A stretch of 64,000 bases of DNA, taken from the NCBI RefSeq assembly GCF_027943255.1, contig NC_072894.1, positions 131,803,601 through 131,867,600 of the forward strand, written 5' to 3'. The notes under the pieces are model-generated. The model ran no database searches, was not told the DNA's origin, and worked only from the letters and a program-made list of their open reading frames with translations. Position 1 is the first letter of the stretch. Every line of letters begins with the position of its first letter. Of the stretch, positions 35,220 through 44,989 are shown piece by piece. Source of the DNA: Anastrepha obliqua (Eukaryota; Arthropoda; Insecta; Diptera; Tephritidae). The position numbers were made by a program, and so were the translations under genes.

Positions 35220-35750
35220 TACGAGGCTCGTGTGAAAAGTCCGTGCAAAAAAAAAAAACTACTTAATTGCTTGGAGTAAACCTTTCTTATTTTTTGTTAT
35301 AATCTCCTTTTAGGCTTATGCCCTTCGTCAAACGCTGTTCGACTTTGTTGAGCCCTTCCGAATAATAGAATCACATGCCCAGTTCTGAAAAATAGCCATT
35401 CGTTTCTGCAAATACCTCCTCGTTCAAATAAATTCTTTTTTTACGCCAGCCATTTCTTCAAATTCGGAAACAAAAAGTGGCAGAAAACGGGGGCACTTCT
35501 TTCCATTAATTTTGGGACCACAACAGCTAAGGCTTGAGCTGGTGTGTTGCTTATTTAAATAGTTTTTGAAAATCCCTTCTGGACGACTTCCTCGATTCAA
35601 ACGAGTGCCAATCACAGAGAAATAAACCGATCTAGTTGAAACTTGGTATGTGTTCTTACAAGAGACGCCACTAACTAAACTTAATCTCGATACGCGCCAG
35701 TAGGGCCATGCCTCTGACTTTGTACGGACTTTTCGAACGACCCTTGCACG
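35220..35750 (-). mobile_element. Internally deleted mariner
   Basis: The left end CGAGGCTCGTGTGAAAAGTC follows TA (35220-35221). The right end on the minus strand is AGGGTCGTTCGAAAAGTCC, so terminal repeats of about 28 bp pair with a few mismatches. Between them the minus strand keeps a transposase C-terminus: LFVSEFEEMAGVKK, then in another frame IYLNEEVFAETNGYFSELGM and EGLNKVEQRLTKGISLKGDY, equivalent to the K.WL..K.F.SNEEV..AT..YF ... L..RW.KC..LKGDYVEK end of mariner transposases. The DNA-binding and catalytic domains are missing. It belongs to the same branch as the relic at 16640-16857. Confidence 0.8.
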
Positions 35751-35849
35751 TCTAATAATTTAATCATCAGGATGTGGCGCGTTATATGAGGGCAAAAAAG
35801 TGCTCAGAAGTTTGCAAAAGTGATTTGTTTCCTCTTGATTTTTAGACTA

Positions 35850-36235
35850 TGACAAGTACGTATGAGCACAATATCCGTTAAATGCAGTCCTTTGGCAACG
35901 CAAATAACTTTTAACGCGTATGTAATTCTTTCTTCAGCTCTGGAATCTTGCCGAGTTTGTTAACATAGACAATACTTTTCATGTAGCCTCAGAGAAAAAA
36001 ATACAATTGTGGCATTATTTTCTAAGAAGTACCTTCCGATGACCTGGCCAGCCCAAAAACCACACCAAACAGTGACTCAATGCGAGTGCATATTTTTTTC
36101 TTGAGTTTGAGTTGATTTTTAGAATCCCAAATGTGGCAGTTTTTCTTGTTAGGGTATGTGTTTAGTTGAAAATGTGCGTCATCGCGCAATGCTTTCTTAA
36201 AAGGTTGGATCATTTTTATGCGTAGTTCAGCTGAG
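35850..36235 (-). pseudogene. D,D41D-like transposase fragment
   Basis: The minus strand reads FKKALRDDAHFQLNTYPNKK, NCHIWDSKNQ, then in other frames WAGQVIGRYFLEN and GYMKSIVYVNKLGKIPELKK. These correspond to FSDEAHFHL.GYVNKQNCRIW, the WAGGIIGPYFFEN block and FLWGYLK.KVY.NKP.TI.ELK of D,D41D elements. The whole second-Asp region is deleted. No terminal repeats were recognised. Confidence 0.75.
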
Positions 36236-36865
36236 TATCCGTGACTCCGTGACTAAGTTTACAAAAGTCTGTACTACAAATAGATTACAAAATACGTAAT
36301 AACATGTCGCTTGAATCACCTATATACACATATACACATAGCTACTATGCTAGCCTTAGTAAGGTGGCAGACTTCTAGGGTATCAGAATCTGTTTGGAAA
36401 AGAAATAGGAACTCACTAACACTTAAGCTCAGGCTCATTTGAGAAAAAAAACTATATTACTCACATGAAATGGGTTTAAAGACACTTAGCAGTGGCTCTG
36501 ATATATTTTCCATGGGCCTCTAGCAGGCGAAGATATATAATTACTCTCTGTGTCCCACATACCTATTTCAGAGGCTATAAAAATACTTGCAAATCTGGAA
36601 ATTATTTAGAATAGACGTTGAGATTAAGTCAGCAAGGGCTGTTTTTGAGAAGGGTTTCTTATGAATAGGTTATAATTTTAGTCCTGCCGACATGAGGATC
36701 CTACATCAATGAAGGAACTTTCTGTACTTGTTATGAGTTATGCAATGAGAAAACGGCTAATTTTTGTATCGAGATGCTAGATTCTATACAGAAAACAGGG
36801 GTCTTTGTATATACCCCTTAAAAACTGAAATAGCAATTTTTTTTACAAAGAAATGTAAAAAAAAA
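36236..36865. other. no gene recognised
   Basis: AT-rich. It may contain more of the plus-strand retrotransposon that resumes at 37184, but I cannot align it with confidence. Confidence 0.4.
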
Positions 36866-37183
36866 AAAATAAATAATTGGCGCGTACACTTCTGTTAGGT
36901 GCTTGGCCGAGCTCCTCCTCCTATTTGTGGTGTGCGTCTTGATGTTGTTTCACAAATGGAGGGAGCTACAGTTTCAAACTGACTCCGAAAGCAGATATTT
37001 TTATGAGGAGCTTTTTCATGGCAGAAATACTCTCGGAGGTTTGCCATTGCCTGCCGAGGGGCGACCGCTATTAGAAAACTGTGTTTCTTAATTTTGGTGT
37101 TTCACCGAGGTTCGAACCAACGATCTCTCTGTGAATTCCGAATGGTAATCACGCACCAACCCATTCGGCTACGGCAGCCGCCG
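36866..37183 (-). mobile_element. tRNA-derived SINE, full-length copy
   Basis: On the minus strand it starts GGCGGCTGCCGTAGCCGAATGG-like (A box TAGCCGAATGG at 37161-37171), has a perfect B box GGTTCGAACC (37109-37118), then the CTAATAGCGGTCGCCCC, GGCAATGGCAAACCTCCGAG and CTCGGCCAAGCACC blocks, and ends GTGTACGCGCCAATTATTTA followed by a T-run (A-run on the plus strand, 36857-36869). It has the cleanest promoter boxes of the seven copies. The target duplication is unclear, at most GTAAA. The 62-codon plus-strand frame inside is antisense. Confidence 0.9.
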
Positions 37184-37503
37184 TAAACATAAGTTTCCTA
37201 TAATCTGCTCGCTAGTTTTGAAGGGTGTGAAGATTCGTTTGAGAGAGAATGCCAAGTACTTAGGACTTATATCAGACCTATATACTTGCAAAAAAGCAGA
37301 CGGTATTAAATGGGGGTCAACACCTCGTGTTCCACATTGCCTGTATACTTCTGTAGTTAGGCCAATCTTAATATAAGGAATACTCGTATGGTAACTATCT
37401 GCTGAAAAGGCGAGCTACGCAAAAATCATGAGTAAGGTCGAAAAAGCAGCTTTTTTATGCATCTCTAGTGCTCTCAAGACTACCCCAAATAAAGCGATGG
37501 AAG
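37184..37503 (+). pseudogene. Plus-strand retrotransposon, piece 1 (RT C-terminal region)
   Basis: Reads LKGVKIRLRENAKYLGLISD, LYTCKKADGIKWGSTPRVPH, CLYTSVVRPIL and VEKAAFLCISSALKTTPNKA before ending at the mariner-like insertion at 37504. This is the standard LINE order VKYLG ... ..VRPILTYG ... KVQR.AC..I..A..TTP.KAL. Several stops. The RT catalytic part upstream is absent. Confidence 0.8.
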
Positions 37504-38399
37504 TACGGGTGGGCCATATAGCGTTTGCTTTTTGAACCACCTATTTTTTGAGAATGGTAACACAAACGACATGGCAAACGTGTTCATAGTTTACTTAAAG
37601 GTTTGACATTTACGAAATGGGACGCTATACGCTTGAACAAAATTGCGAACTATGGAAAGCCTCTTTCCAAAGTGGTGAGTCTTCTTCTTCTTTTCTGATT
37701 TTCACATCGGTGGCTACGTCAATAAGGAAAATCGTCGGATTTGGGGCTCAGAAAATCCACACGTTACTGTAGAGAAGCAAATGCATCCTCAGCGAGTCAC
37801 TGTTTGGTGTGTTTTTGGTCTGGTGGCATCATCGGGCCATTTTTTTTCGAAAATGAGCGAGGAGCCGCGGTTACAGTAAATGGCGAATGTTACCGTGACA
37901 TGCTCAACGAATTGTTTCCAAAATTTGAAGAGGATGACATAGACAACATTTGGTTTCAACAGCGTGGTACAACTTGTCACACTGCCAAAGTTACACTCGA
38001 ACTTTTGGCTACCGTTTTTGAAAACCGAATAATCAGCCGAAATTCCGATACCAATTGGTCGCCTTGGAGCTGTGATTTAAGACTGTTGGACTATTTTTTG
38101 TGGAGAGCCGTTAAGAACAAATGCTATGCGAACCATCCAGAGATGATTGGTGCTTTAAAGCACGAAATCGAAGTTGCCATTCATGAGATTGGAGCCCAAG
38201 CAATCGAAAATGTGCTTAAAAGTTGGGTTGATCGAATGGCCTACTGTAAAGCCAGTCGTGGCAGTCATTTGAACGATATTATTTTTCATTCATAAATAAC
38301 AATGTTCAATCTTTAAAATAAAAAAAAGGTTTGAAAAAATATTGATTAGTTTTTTTTTATAGCCGATTCAAAAAGCAAATTTTATATGGCCCAACCCTA
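37504..38399 (+). mobile_element. D,D41D-like mariner inserted in the retrotransposon
   Basis: TA at 37504-37505 and 38398-38399. Terminal repeats: CGGGTGGGCCATATA, then GCTTTTTGAACC, on the left; on the right, reading the minus strand, GGGTTGGGCCATATA, then GCTTTTTGAATC. Length is 892 bp. It is internally deleted and carries a dead transposase. It splits the flanking LINE frame cleanly. Confidence 0.9.
37617..38295 (+). pseudogene. D,D41D-like transposase with a lost catalytic Asp
   Basis: The natural start is MGRYTLEQNCELWKASFQSG (ATG 37617-37619). A deletion then removes the DNA-binding domain, and the frame resumes at FSDFHIGGYVNKENRRIW (first Asp kept, two following residues lost), MHPQRVTVWC, then a frameshift into the long frame with GGIIGPFFFENERGAAVTVN, WFQQRGTTCHTA, and LLDYFLWRAVKNKCYANHPE. 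The second catalytic Asp of QQDGA is replaced by Arg (QQRGT), with 41 residues to the third Asp. It would be inactive even without the deletion. The C-terminus DRMAYCKASRGSHLNDI is intact. Confidence 0.9.
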
Positions 38400-38427
38400 T
38401 ATGATACTAATCAATTTGCCGGCACTA
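38400..38427 (+). pseudogene. Plus-strand retrotransposon, piece 2
   Basis: About 28 bp between two insertions. Read as ILINLPA it fits the residues that follow TTPNKAMEV in LINE proteins (..L.LLPL), so it continues piece 1. Confidence 0.5.
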
Positions 38428-39702
38428 GGTAGGTAGGTTGGTAGGTAGGTGAAATGGTCTCAAGTAGCACTAGAGCGCCGTTTTGATACCACTATGAGAC
38501 CACCAACAGTCAGATATCTACAGCCAGCCAAAGTTGTTGATATAAAGGAGGAGATTGATTGGATTTAGGTTAGCGCACTGCCGCAGGCTGTCGAAGAAAG
38601 GAGCTTCCAGTGACCTTAGTCATCTAGCTTCCAAACCCGGACATTACAGAGAAAATGCTCTGCAGTCTCCTTCTCTGAAAGGTCCCCCACAGCTTCTGTG
38701 ATGGGGGTTAAATGGTAATCCTAGCTTTTCCGCGTGTGTGCCGATTGTCCAGTGACCGGTAAACACAGCTAGAAGTTTGGAAATTGAATGGCGGGGAGTC
38801 CATAGGACTTTGTGAGTCCTTCGTATATCGCATTGGGGTCAGAGGGTTTTCGAAACAGCACATGAGGAAATGGAGCTCCATCTTTTCTGCACTTTCCTTA
38901 GAAATAATTTGTGCAGTTCCCCTTTATCCACTGTCAGGGGATGCGGATGACTGGGTAGGAGGTCTCTCTGGCCAATTCAGTCCCCTTCCTGGCAAGCTCA
39001 GCAATTTCATTTCCTTCCATCTTCTTATGTCCTGGAACCCACATCAGAGCAATGTTAGTTGCACACCCAATAGATTTGATCTCCCCTTTATCCTCTTTAT
39101 CCTATTTACTAATTTCGTTCTGCACCATGGCGTCGTCAGAGCCTTAATCGTGGCTTGCAGAATCGCAACGATTTCAGAAAGATAGATAAATTGGCTGATT
39201 TAGAGAAAACTGCTGCTTCGACTCCCGATTCCATCGTGGAACCGTCAGTGAAGGCAGAGGTGCAAGCTTCGGTGCAGATTTTTCCCTCGATCCAATGCTG
39301 CCTATTTGGAAAGATTGCCCTAGCACGACCCTCAAACTCTAGTTTGCGCATAGAGAGATCTGTTCGAAGCTCGGGAAAATACGGTGTTAACTGCCCGAAA
39401 ATGCTACCATGTCCCTTGAGAAATTGCCTCCAGAGGCCAAACTCCTTTCACCTGATTGCACTTTCAGCTGCGACGGAAATGACGGAGAAATCGATGGAAA
39501 GTAAGAGCAAAAGGACATTCAGGGCTGCACTGGGGAAGTTTTACATGCTCCGGTGATGCCAGTGCATGCTGTGCTTTGCACCTTCCCCAGTTTAATGGTA
39601 TTATAGCCCTTCCTAAGAGCTGCCCACCAAACCGGGCATCCATACGTTAAAATTTTCAAAACCACTACGTTGCCTGCACCTTCGACAGACTCTTCAAGCA
39701 TA
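38428..39702 (-). pseudogene. Minus-strand non-LTR retrotransposon 3' half (RNase H type)
   Basis: The 3' tail is a run of TAGG/TAGGTAGG (plus strand, 38428-38450). On the minus strand: LTYGCPVWWAALRKG and KLGKVQSTACTGITGACKTS (thumb region); ICTEACTSAFTDGSTMESGV with the RNase H Asp of FTDGS; NIALMWVPGHKKMEGNEIAE (RNase H end); then GDLSEKETAEHFLCNVRVWK (the CxxC..HxxxC knuckle reduced to H..C) and ISSFISTTLAGCRYL. Several frameshifts and stops. The 5' part through most of the RT is missing. It has inserted in the opposite direction into the plus-strand element. Confidence 0.85.
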
Positions 39703-40617
39703 CAGCAGCGAGCATACAGTCCAGAAGAGAGTAGCAGACTCTAAGGACTGGCGTGGGGACAGAGCAGAGAGAATTGAATTTCTTTACAGATTATTCCAAG
39801 CTAGACGATAGAGTTGGCTATGAAGTATTTTCGAAGGAATTAGTATTGGAACTAGCAGTTCAACTACTAGATTACTGCAGCGTCTTTCAGGCAGAGTTCT
39901 CGCTATAAAAGAAGTGGCTATGCATCTATGTAAAAACGCATACCGTAACAAAATCTACAATAAATATATTCTCGGATAGATAGGCGGCAGCTTAATTAAA
40001 GATCGCGACTACACTAAAATAAAAGTTTGCACAGGAAAGTCGGTCTGCCCTAAATAATATACGTGTCGTATTCAGGGTCAGCCTTATTTGCGTTCCGGAG
40101 CATTGCTACTCTTCAACTGCTAAGTGATAGAAGTACCATTGGGATACCTATGATCACGAGCAAACTAATAATTAAGAACAACATAATCCAAGAGGCCAAT
40201 AGGTAATGGAGATATGGAGGCCACATGCGTGACAGCTAGGCTACTATGGGCGCAAATAAAAAAGAAAAAGACAAAGGAACTGATTTGCCTCTCGAGAGAG
40301 GATGTTCCGAGGGTCCGCTTGTATAACCCGTCATTGGCTATTTGGCAGGTATTCCTTGAGATTAGAAGCTTTCTCCCATGAATATCTTAGAAGCTCTAGA
40401 GATGATTAAAAAATAGTTGAGCACTTCCTTTGCTATTGTTCAGCCTTAGCTAAAATCAGGTTTTCTAAGTAAATACGTTTTCAATTCTCTTACGGAACTG
40501 ACTGGCATAGGGATGGGACCAATCCTGCGCTTCATAAGAGTTACGGAATGGTTCCACGAAGGAAAATAAATATGGATCCCGTGTCGTATAGAGGTATCAT
40601 AACGGCCCGGTAAGGTA
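39703..40617 (+). pseudogene. Plus-strand retrotransposon, piece 3 (RNase H and C-terminus)
   Basis: Resumes with RNase H: ELNFFTDYSKLDDRVGYEVF then LLDYCSVFQAEFSL (the FTDGSK...C.VFQAE motif), RVSLICVPEH (V.LIWVPGH), then ACITRHWLFGRYSLRL and VEHFLCYCSALAKIRFSK (the HFLC.C.AL knuckle and following basic segment) and WHRDGTNPALHKSY. Many stops. It stops at the TA of the inserted mariner at 40618. Confidence 0.82.
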
Positions 40618-40619
40618 TA

Positions 40620-40754
40620 GCTTCTGCTCAAATATGAACGAGACGGTATCAATAAAACGGTCCGCGGATGACATATGGCAAAAATAAATTTTTCGTTTTT
40701 TGGTAGGGCTGTTATAAGCTTACATGGCAAATTTCAGCGTGATATGTCACATAG
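40620..40754 (+). repeat. Left 135-bp inverted repeat
   Basis: Pairs with 41157-41295. Blocks such as GAGACGGTATCAATAAAACG and TTTCAGCGTGATATGTCACA recur inverted. Confidence 0.92.
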
Positions 40755-40789
40755 TTTGTTTTCTGTGCTACTGTAAACAAGTCAAGCTC

Positions 40790-41156
40790 GAGTGTGTTCT
40801 TCGAATTCTCTTTTATGACTTCAATTGTCTCAAAATGTTTTCCACGGAACGGCAACTTGAGCTTGAGAATACGGTGCTTGCGTAACGATATTAACATTAT
40901 TTTTGTTAAAATAATCGCGAACAAGACGGGATGTATGAGCTGGTGCATTATCGTGATGCAAGAACCATGACTTGTTGTCCCACAATTCCTTCCTTTTAAG
41001 ACAAATGTTCTCGCGCAAACGCTTTAAAACGTCTAAATAATATTCAGCATTAACCGGCTTTGCGATTTGTGCGATTTTCAAGCACAATTTCCTTTACTTT
41101 TCCTATGTTTTCGTCGTTTACTGATGTTGCTGGACGACGTTCATGAGGCAAGTTTT
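40790..41156 (-). pseudogene. Deleted mariner transposase
   Basis: Reads ERRPATSVNDENIGKVKEIV at the start, jumps to AKPVNAEYYLDVLKRLREN, WFLHHDNAPAHTSRLVRDYF (second catalytic Asp), NNVNIVTQAPYSQAQVAVPW and, in another frame, KLKLPFRGKHFETIEVIKEN. The third-Asp block (YSPDLAPCDFFLFP in relatives) is destroyed, and the first Asp region is deleted. It cannot be catalytic. The fragment order is normal, so deletions rather than rearrangement shaped it. Confidence 0.85.
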
Positions 41157-41295
41157 CAACTATGTGACATATCACGCTGAAATTTGCCATGTTAGCTTAT
41201 AATAGTCTTACCAAAAAACAAAAAAAATTATTTTTGCCATATGTCATCCGCGAACCGTTTTATTGATACCGTCTCGTTCATATTTGAGCAGAAGT
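41157..41295 (-). repeat. Right 135-bp inverted repeat
   Basis: Pairs with 40620-40754, differing by scattered substitutions and A/T-run length changes. Confidence 0.92.
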
Positions 41296-41297
41296 TA

Positions 41298-41345
41298 AGT
41301 TGTACAGACCGACTACCACCAAAACCTAACAGAACCTAGTAAACT
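41298..41345 (+). pseudogene. Plus-strand retrotransposon, piece 4 (3' tail)
   Basis: GTACAGACCGACTACCACC followed by AAACCTAACAGAACCTAG resembles the CCTAACC-like 3' tails of LINEs in this window. It continues the element interrupted at 40618. Confidence 0.5.
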
Positions 41346-42639
41346 TTTCAGACCAACCACAAAATACGATGTACTTTTTATTTTTTCATTATAGACCATC
41401 GTTGGCGTTTCGTTGGTTAAATAGGTACTTTCCTAACCTTTAAATTTCCATATTTTCGACCATGGAATTTAAAAAATTTTGATTTGAAATTTTCACTGTG
41501 CATTCATAAACCAATTTGCACATAAAAATCCCTGTCATTAGCTTGGATTTATCTACCCATTTTATTCACGATATACATAAGTATACCTAGTATGTACGTG
41601 TGTGTGATTTTTTTTTAATAAAACCATAGTGACCATTTCGACTGATTTAATCCATCCACCAATAATTTTCTTCTTTTCTGCTTTTGGTCGCCACACGCAT
41701 CGTGCCACACATATAAATGATGCTCAATCACACAGTAATCCTCAATATATCAAATAAATCGTGATAAATGACGGATTTTCCACATATTCGGAATTAAAAT
41801 TTCACAAAATTTGAAACATAAAATGCTTGAGTGCGCATATTAAAATTTTATGGGCAATCTGACAGCGCGCATGTGTAATTAAGCCATTTAAATGCAAGCG
41901 TGTTGGTATAAAAAAACGAACAAAAAATTTACAAATATTAGCATGAAAACTAATTCATAGAAATGTTTATTTTTTATTTGCTTACATACACACATACTAC
42001 AATAATACATACATATGTACGCATGTGGCATGCTACTGTGGCATTGACAAGTCACGAAATTACAAAAAAAAAAATTTAATTTTGATGTATGCTAAAAAAT
42101 TTATTGATTTGGCAAAGTTGTCACAATTTGATTTTTTATTGCACGAAAATATTTTTATAACTTCAGACAAAAACTGTCGCATACTGCCTTGAGTCGTTCA
42201 ATTAACTTTATCCGGCGAAATAGTAAAAAATGCAGCTAAAAATGTATTAGAGTACAAAGCAAATAAGAACCAAAAATTAACGGTTATGTTTCATGAAAAA
42301 TTTCGTGGAAATAAAAGGAATACATTGAGCAAATTATGTTCTAACCATTACTTATCTGGGTAGAATACGCCCAATTGCATAAATATAATGCTTTACTGGT
42401 CCACTACATGATTGCATATTTAAGATAATTGCGCTAATCTTTATGTTAATTGCAAAAAATTTGCAATTTTTATTGAATATTTCTAATTAATTGTACGGAT
42501 ACATTTAACAGGAATTTGCATATTCGGCTTAAGTATTTAATTTGCTTAATTGCCTTACCTTAGCTATTCGAGTTCTTTGTTTTTGTATGTAAAAAAATAA
42601 TTTTTTTTTTTTGTGTAAATATTTTATTTGGAATCTATC
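41346..42639. other. AT-rich DNA, no gene recognised
   Basis: A/T-rich with a CATA-type repeat near 41990-42015. No motif on either strand. Confidence 0.5.
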
Positions 42640-43354
42640 TTAAGGTAGTAATCTGGTAACTTATTTTGAAAGTTTCGAATTTCGGTTTTTTACATATTTT
42701 GAAAGTGCGATATATTGGTAATAACGGTACAAATTTTAGACCGAAATTCGAAATGTTGACGAAATTATAGCACATACATGAGAGCAGCTCGTACTTGCGC
42801 GCGCTAAGCCGCTAAAACTTTAAACGCGTTTTTCTCAAAACAACGTTTTTCCGGATGGCCGTCGTGAAAACAAATTTTCTATCTAACGGGTTGAGCTGAA
42901 ATTTAGATATGTTTTTCTACACATCAATAGTTCTGGCGGGTAGTAGATTTAATTTATTTCGTCCCTAACTTTCCATTTTTGAGTCCGATTTCCACTTTAA
43001 AAAAAGGCAATTTTCTTACGAAGTCCGCCATTTTGTTATTTTTTGACAAAATCATTTGATCTTACTACCCGCCAGAACTACAAGCGCACTGATTAATAAG
43101 CAATTTGTTTTTTCTATTTCAGATGACCACAAGTGACGAAATCACGCCGGCCAGCCACTGTACCTCTTTTTTTTTGCCGCTTCCTGCAGTGTACAAAAAT
43201 AGTATCAAACCATAAAAAAAAAAAATTTTGTATACCTTCTGATACCTTTAATAACATATCAGAAAATCAAACCGATTGAATTTTATTTTCCCTTCCAAAA
43301 AATGTCCCAAGCATGGCCTCAAAAAACGTGTAAGTTACTAGACTACTACCTTAA
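42640..43354 (+). mobile_element. TTAA-type hairpin repeat, copy 3 (both ends intact)
   Basis: TTAAGGTAGTAATCTGG at 42640 and its inverted partner ending CCTTAA at 43354 form 24-bp terminal inverted repeats with two mismatches. TTAA at both tips may be the duplicated target, as in piggyBac-like or Sola3-like elements, or part of the repeat; the two cannot be told apart from one copy. Inside: core CTTTAAACGCGTTTTTCTC (about 42820-42838), an 18-bp perfect internal inverted repeat (42928-42945 and 43063-43080), TTCTATTTCAGATGACC (about 43115-43131), and an A-rich end. At about 715 bp with no open frame of note, it is non-autonomous. Confidence 0.85.
42928..43080. repeat. Internal hairpin of TTAA-type repeat copy 3
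   Basis: TAGTTCTGGCGGGTAGTA (42928-42945) pairs perfectly with 43063-43080 across a loop of about 117 bases. Confidence 0.93.
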
Positions 43355-43732
43355 TACAATGATATTCAGCAAATTAGGTCATATAATCTAATAGCAGCGG
43401 AAAAAATAATTGAATTTCTGTTTAGAACTACTCGGAAGTTTTTATTTAAATGGTGAGACCAGTCTGACTTTGTTTTAATTTTTTTTTTTTTAATTTTTCA
43501 AAATTTTTTCAAAATTATTTCAATTGTTCCCGAGAAGCTCAAAAATAATATCGCAAAATATTATATTATGTTCAGGAACATTTTCTTCGTAAATGATTTT
43601 CAAGTTTTTGCGTAAGCTGCTTTTATCACTTTAGAAGCATTTATCTCATAACTGCATTTAACAAGTTGCCTACTTTTGTTTTTGTTTTTTGACAACAATC
43701 ATTGTAGCTAAAACCCAGTCGCTTTAAAAAAA
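43355..43732. other. AT-rich spacer
   Basis: T- and A-runs only; no motif. Confidence 0.5.
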
Positions 43733-44989
43733 TAAAGGGTGGTTAAATTTCAAGGACCCGTGTTGAATGTGAACCACACCTAAAGGTCAAGTTTTTTTCT
43801 GCATTCCTTTTAACATTTTTCAATTTCAGACCAATTTAAATTGAACTATGGAAAGATACACAATCAAACCACGCGTTAAAGTTATTTAGGCTTATTATGA
43901 AAACGGGAGTTCAAATCAAAATGCATATCGTGCACTTCGTGATTTTTGCGGTCAATTTAATCGTCCAAATGTGCGTACAATCGGAAAAATTGTGCAAAAG
44001 TTTGAGCAAACCGGGTCTGTAGGAGATGTGAAAACACCAGTGCATGCTCGTACAGCTCGTACTGCGGAAAATATTGCTGCTGTTCGCGATAGTGTGGTTG
44101 AACAGCCGTCCACCTCAACTCGTCGTCGTGCCCAACAATTGCACCTCTCACGCTCGTCGTTGATGAACATTATGCATAAAGACTTGCATTTACATGCTTC
44201 CAAGGTGCAATTGACTCAAGAACTAAAGCCTCTTAACCATTTCAAGCGTCGTCAATGGTCAGAATGGTGACAGGAAATGGCAACAGTGAATGAGCAATTT
44301 TCGAAGAAAATCATCTTTAGTGATGAGGCACATTTTCACCTCAGTGGATTCGTCAATAAGCAGAATTGCCGCATTTGGGCGAATGTTAGTCCAAGAGTGA
44401 TTGCCGAAAAACCAATGCACCCACAAAGAGTGACTGTTTGGTGCGGCTTATGGGCCGGCGGCATCATTGGGCCGTATTTTTTCGAAAATGAGGCTGGTCA
44501 AGCAGTTACTGTGAATAGTGTTCGCTATCGTGAGATGATAACGAACCTTTTATGACCCGATTGAGAAGATATGGATGTGGACGATATGTGGTTTCAACAG
44601 GACGGTGCCACTTGTCACACAGCTAACGAAACAATGACTATTTGATGGCCGAGTAATCTCACGTCGCGGCGATGTTGAACTTCCTTTTTTGGAGTTATTT
44701 GAGTGAAAAGGTGTACGTCGATAAGCCAGCAACAATTCAAGAGCTAAAGGATGAGATAATTCCGCATATTGACGGCATAGAACCTCAATTATGCCTCAGC
44801 GTCATCGAAAATTTGGACCATCGGATGGAGGTGTGCCGCCGAGGCCACGGCGGCCATTTGGCCAATATTTTGTGTCATACGTAATTGAGCTATACCAATA
44901 TTATGATAATAATAAATGACAATAATTTCCTAGGAAAATTGTATTTCATTCAAAATCAATACCGGCCCTTGAAACTTAACCACCCTTTA
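43733..44989 (+). mobile_element. Full-length but inactive D,D41D mariner
   Basis: TA at 43733-43734 and 44988-44989. Terminal repeats AAGGGTGGTTAAATTTC and, inverted, AAACTTAACCACCCTT. At 1253 bp it is the only copy here that keeps the DNA-binding region, so it serves as the reference for the deletions in the copies at 3758 and 23462. Confidence 0.93.
43849..44884 (+). pseudogene. D,D41D transposase with several stops and a deletion
   Basis: MERYTIKPRVKVI (ATG about 43849) is followed by a TAG, then AYYENGSSNQNAYRALRDFC, GQFNRPNVRTIGKIVQKFEQ, TGSVGDVKTPVHART, ENIAAVRDSVVEQPSTSTRR, AQQLHLSRSSLMNIMHKDLH (bipartite helix-turn-helix), a TGA at about 44268, FSDEAHFHLSGFVNKQNCRI (first Asp), MHPQRVTVWCGLWAGGIIGP, a TGA after MITNLL, MWFQQDGATCHTANETM (second Asp), then two deletions that destroy the third-Asp block (MLNFLFWSYLSEKVYVDKPA; Asp replaced by Asn), and a complete C-terminus LDHRMEVCRRGHGGHLANIL. 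Inactive. Confidence 0.9.

Larger units (their letters stand above)
40618..41297 (-). mobile_element. Mariner derivative with unusually long terminal inverted repeats
   Basis: TA at 40618-40619 and 41296-41297. The arms 40620-40754 and 41157-41295 are inverted copies over about 135 bp with few mismatches, starting RCTTCTGCTCAAATATGAAC. Classical mariner terminal repeats are about 30 bp. The 400-bp centre keeps an internally deleted mariner transposase on the minus strand. Confidence 0.9.

Noticed and set aside
35850..36235. Same internal deletion as in the D,D41D copies at 3758 and 23462
   Set aside because: FKKALRDDAHF can equally align to the normal sequence just before the first Asp, so a shared junction is not supported.
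37100..37183. tRNA gene on the minus strand
   Set aside because: A and B boxes are present, but the sequence is the head of a dispersed SINE and shows no convincing acceptor stem.
39155..39556. 133-codon plus-strand frame
   Set aside because: It is antisense to the RNase H part of the minus-strand retrotransposon, which has recognisable motifs on the other strand.
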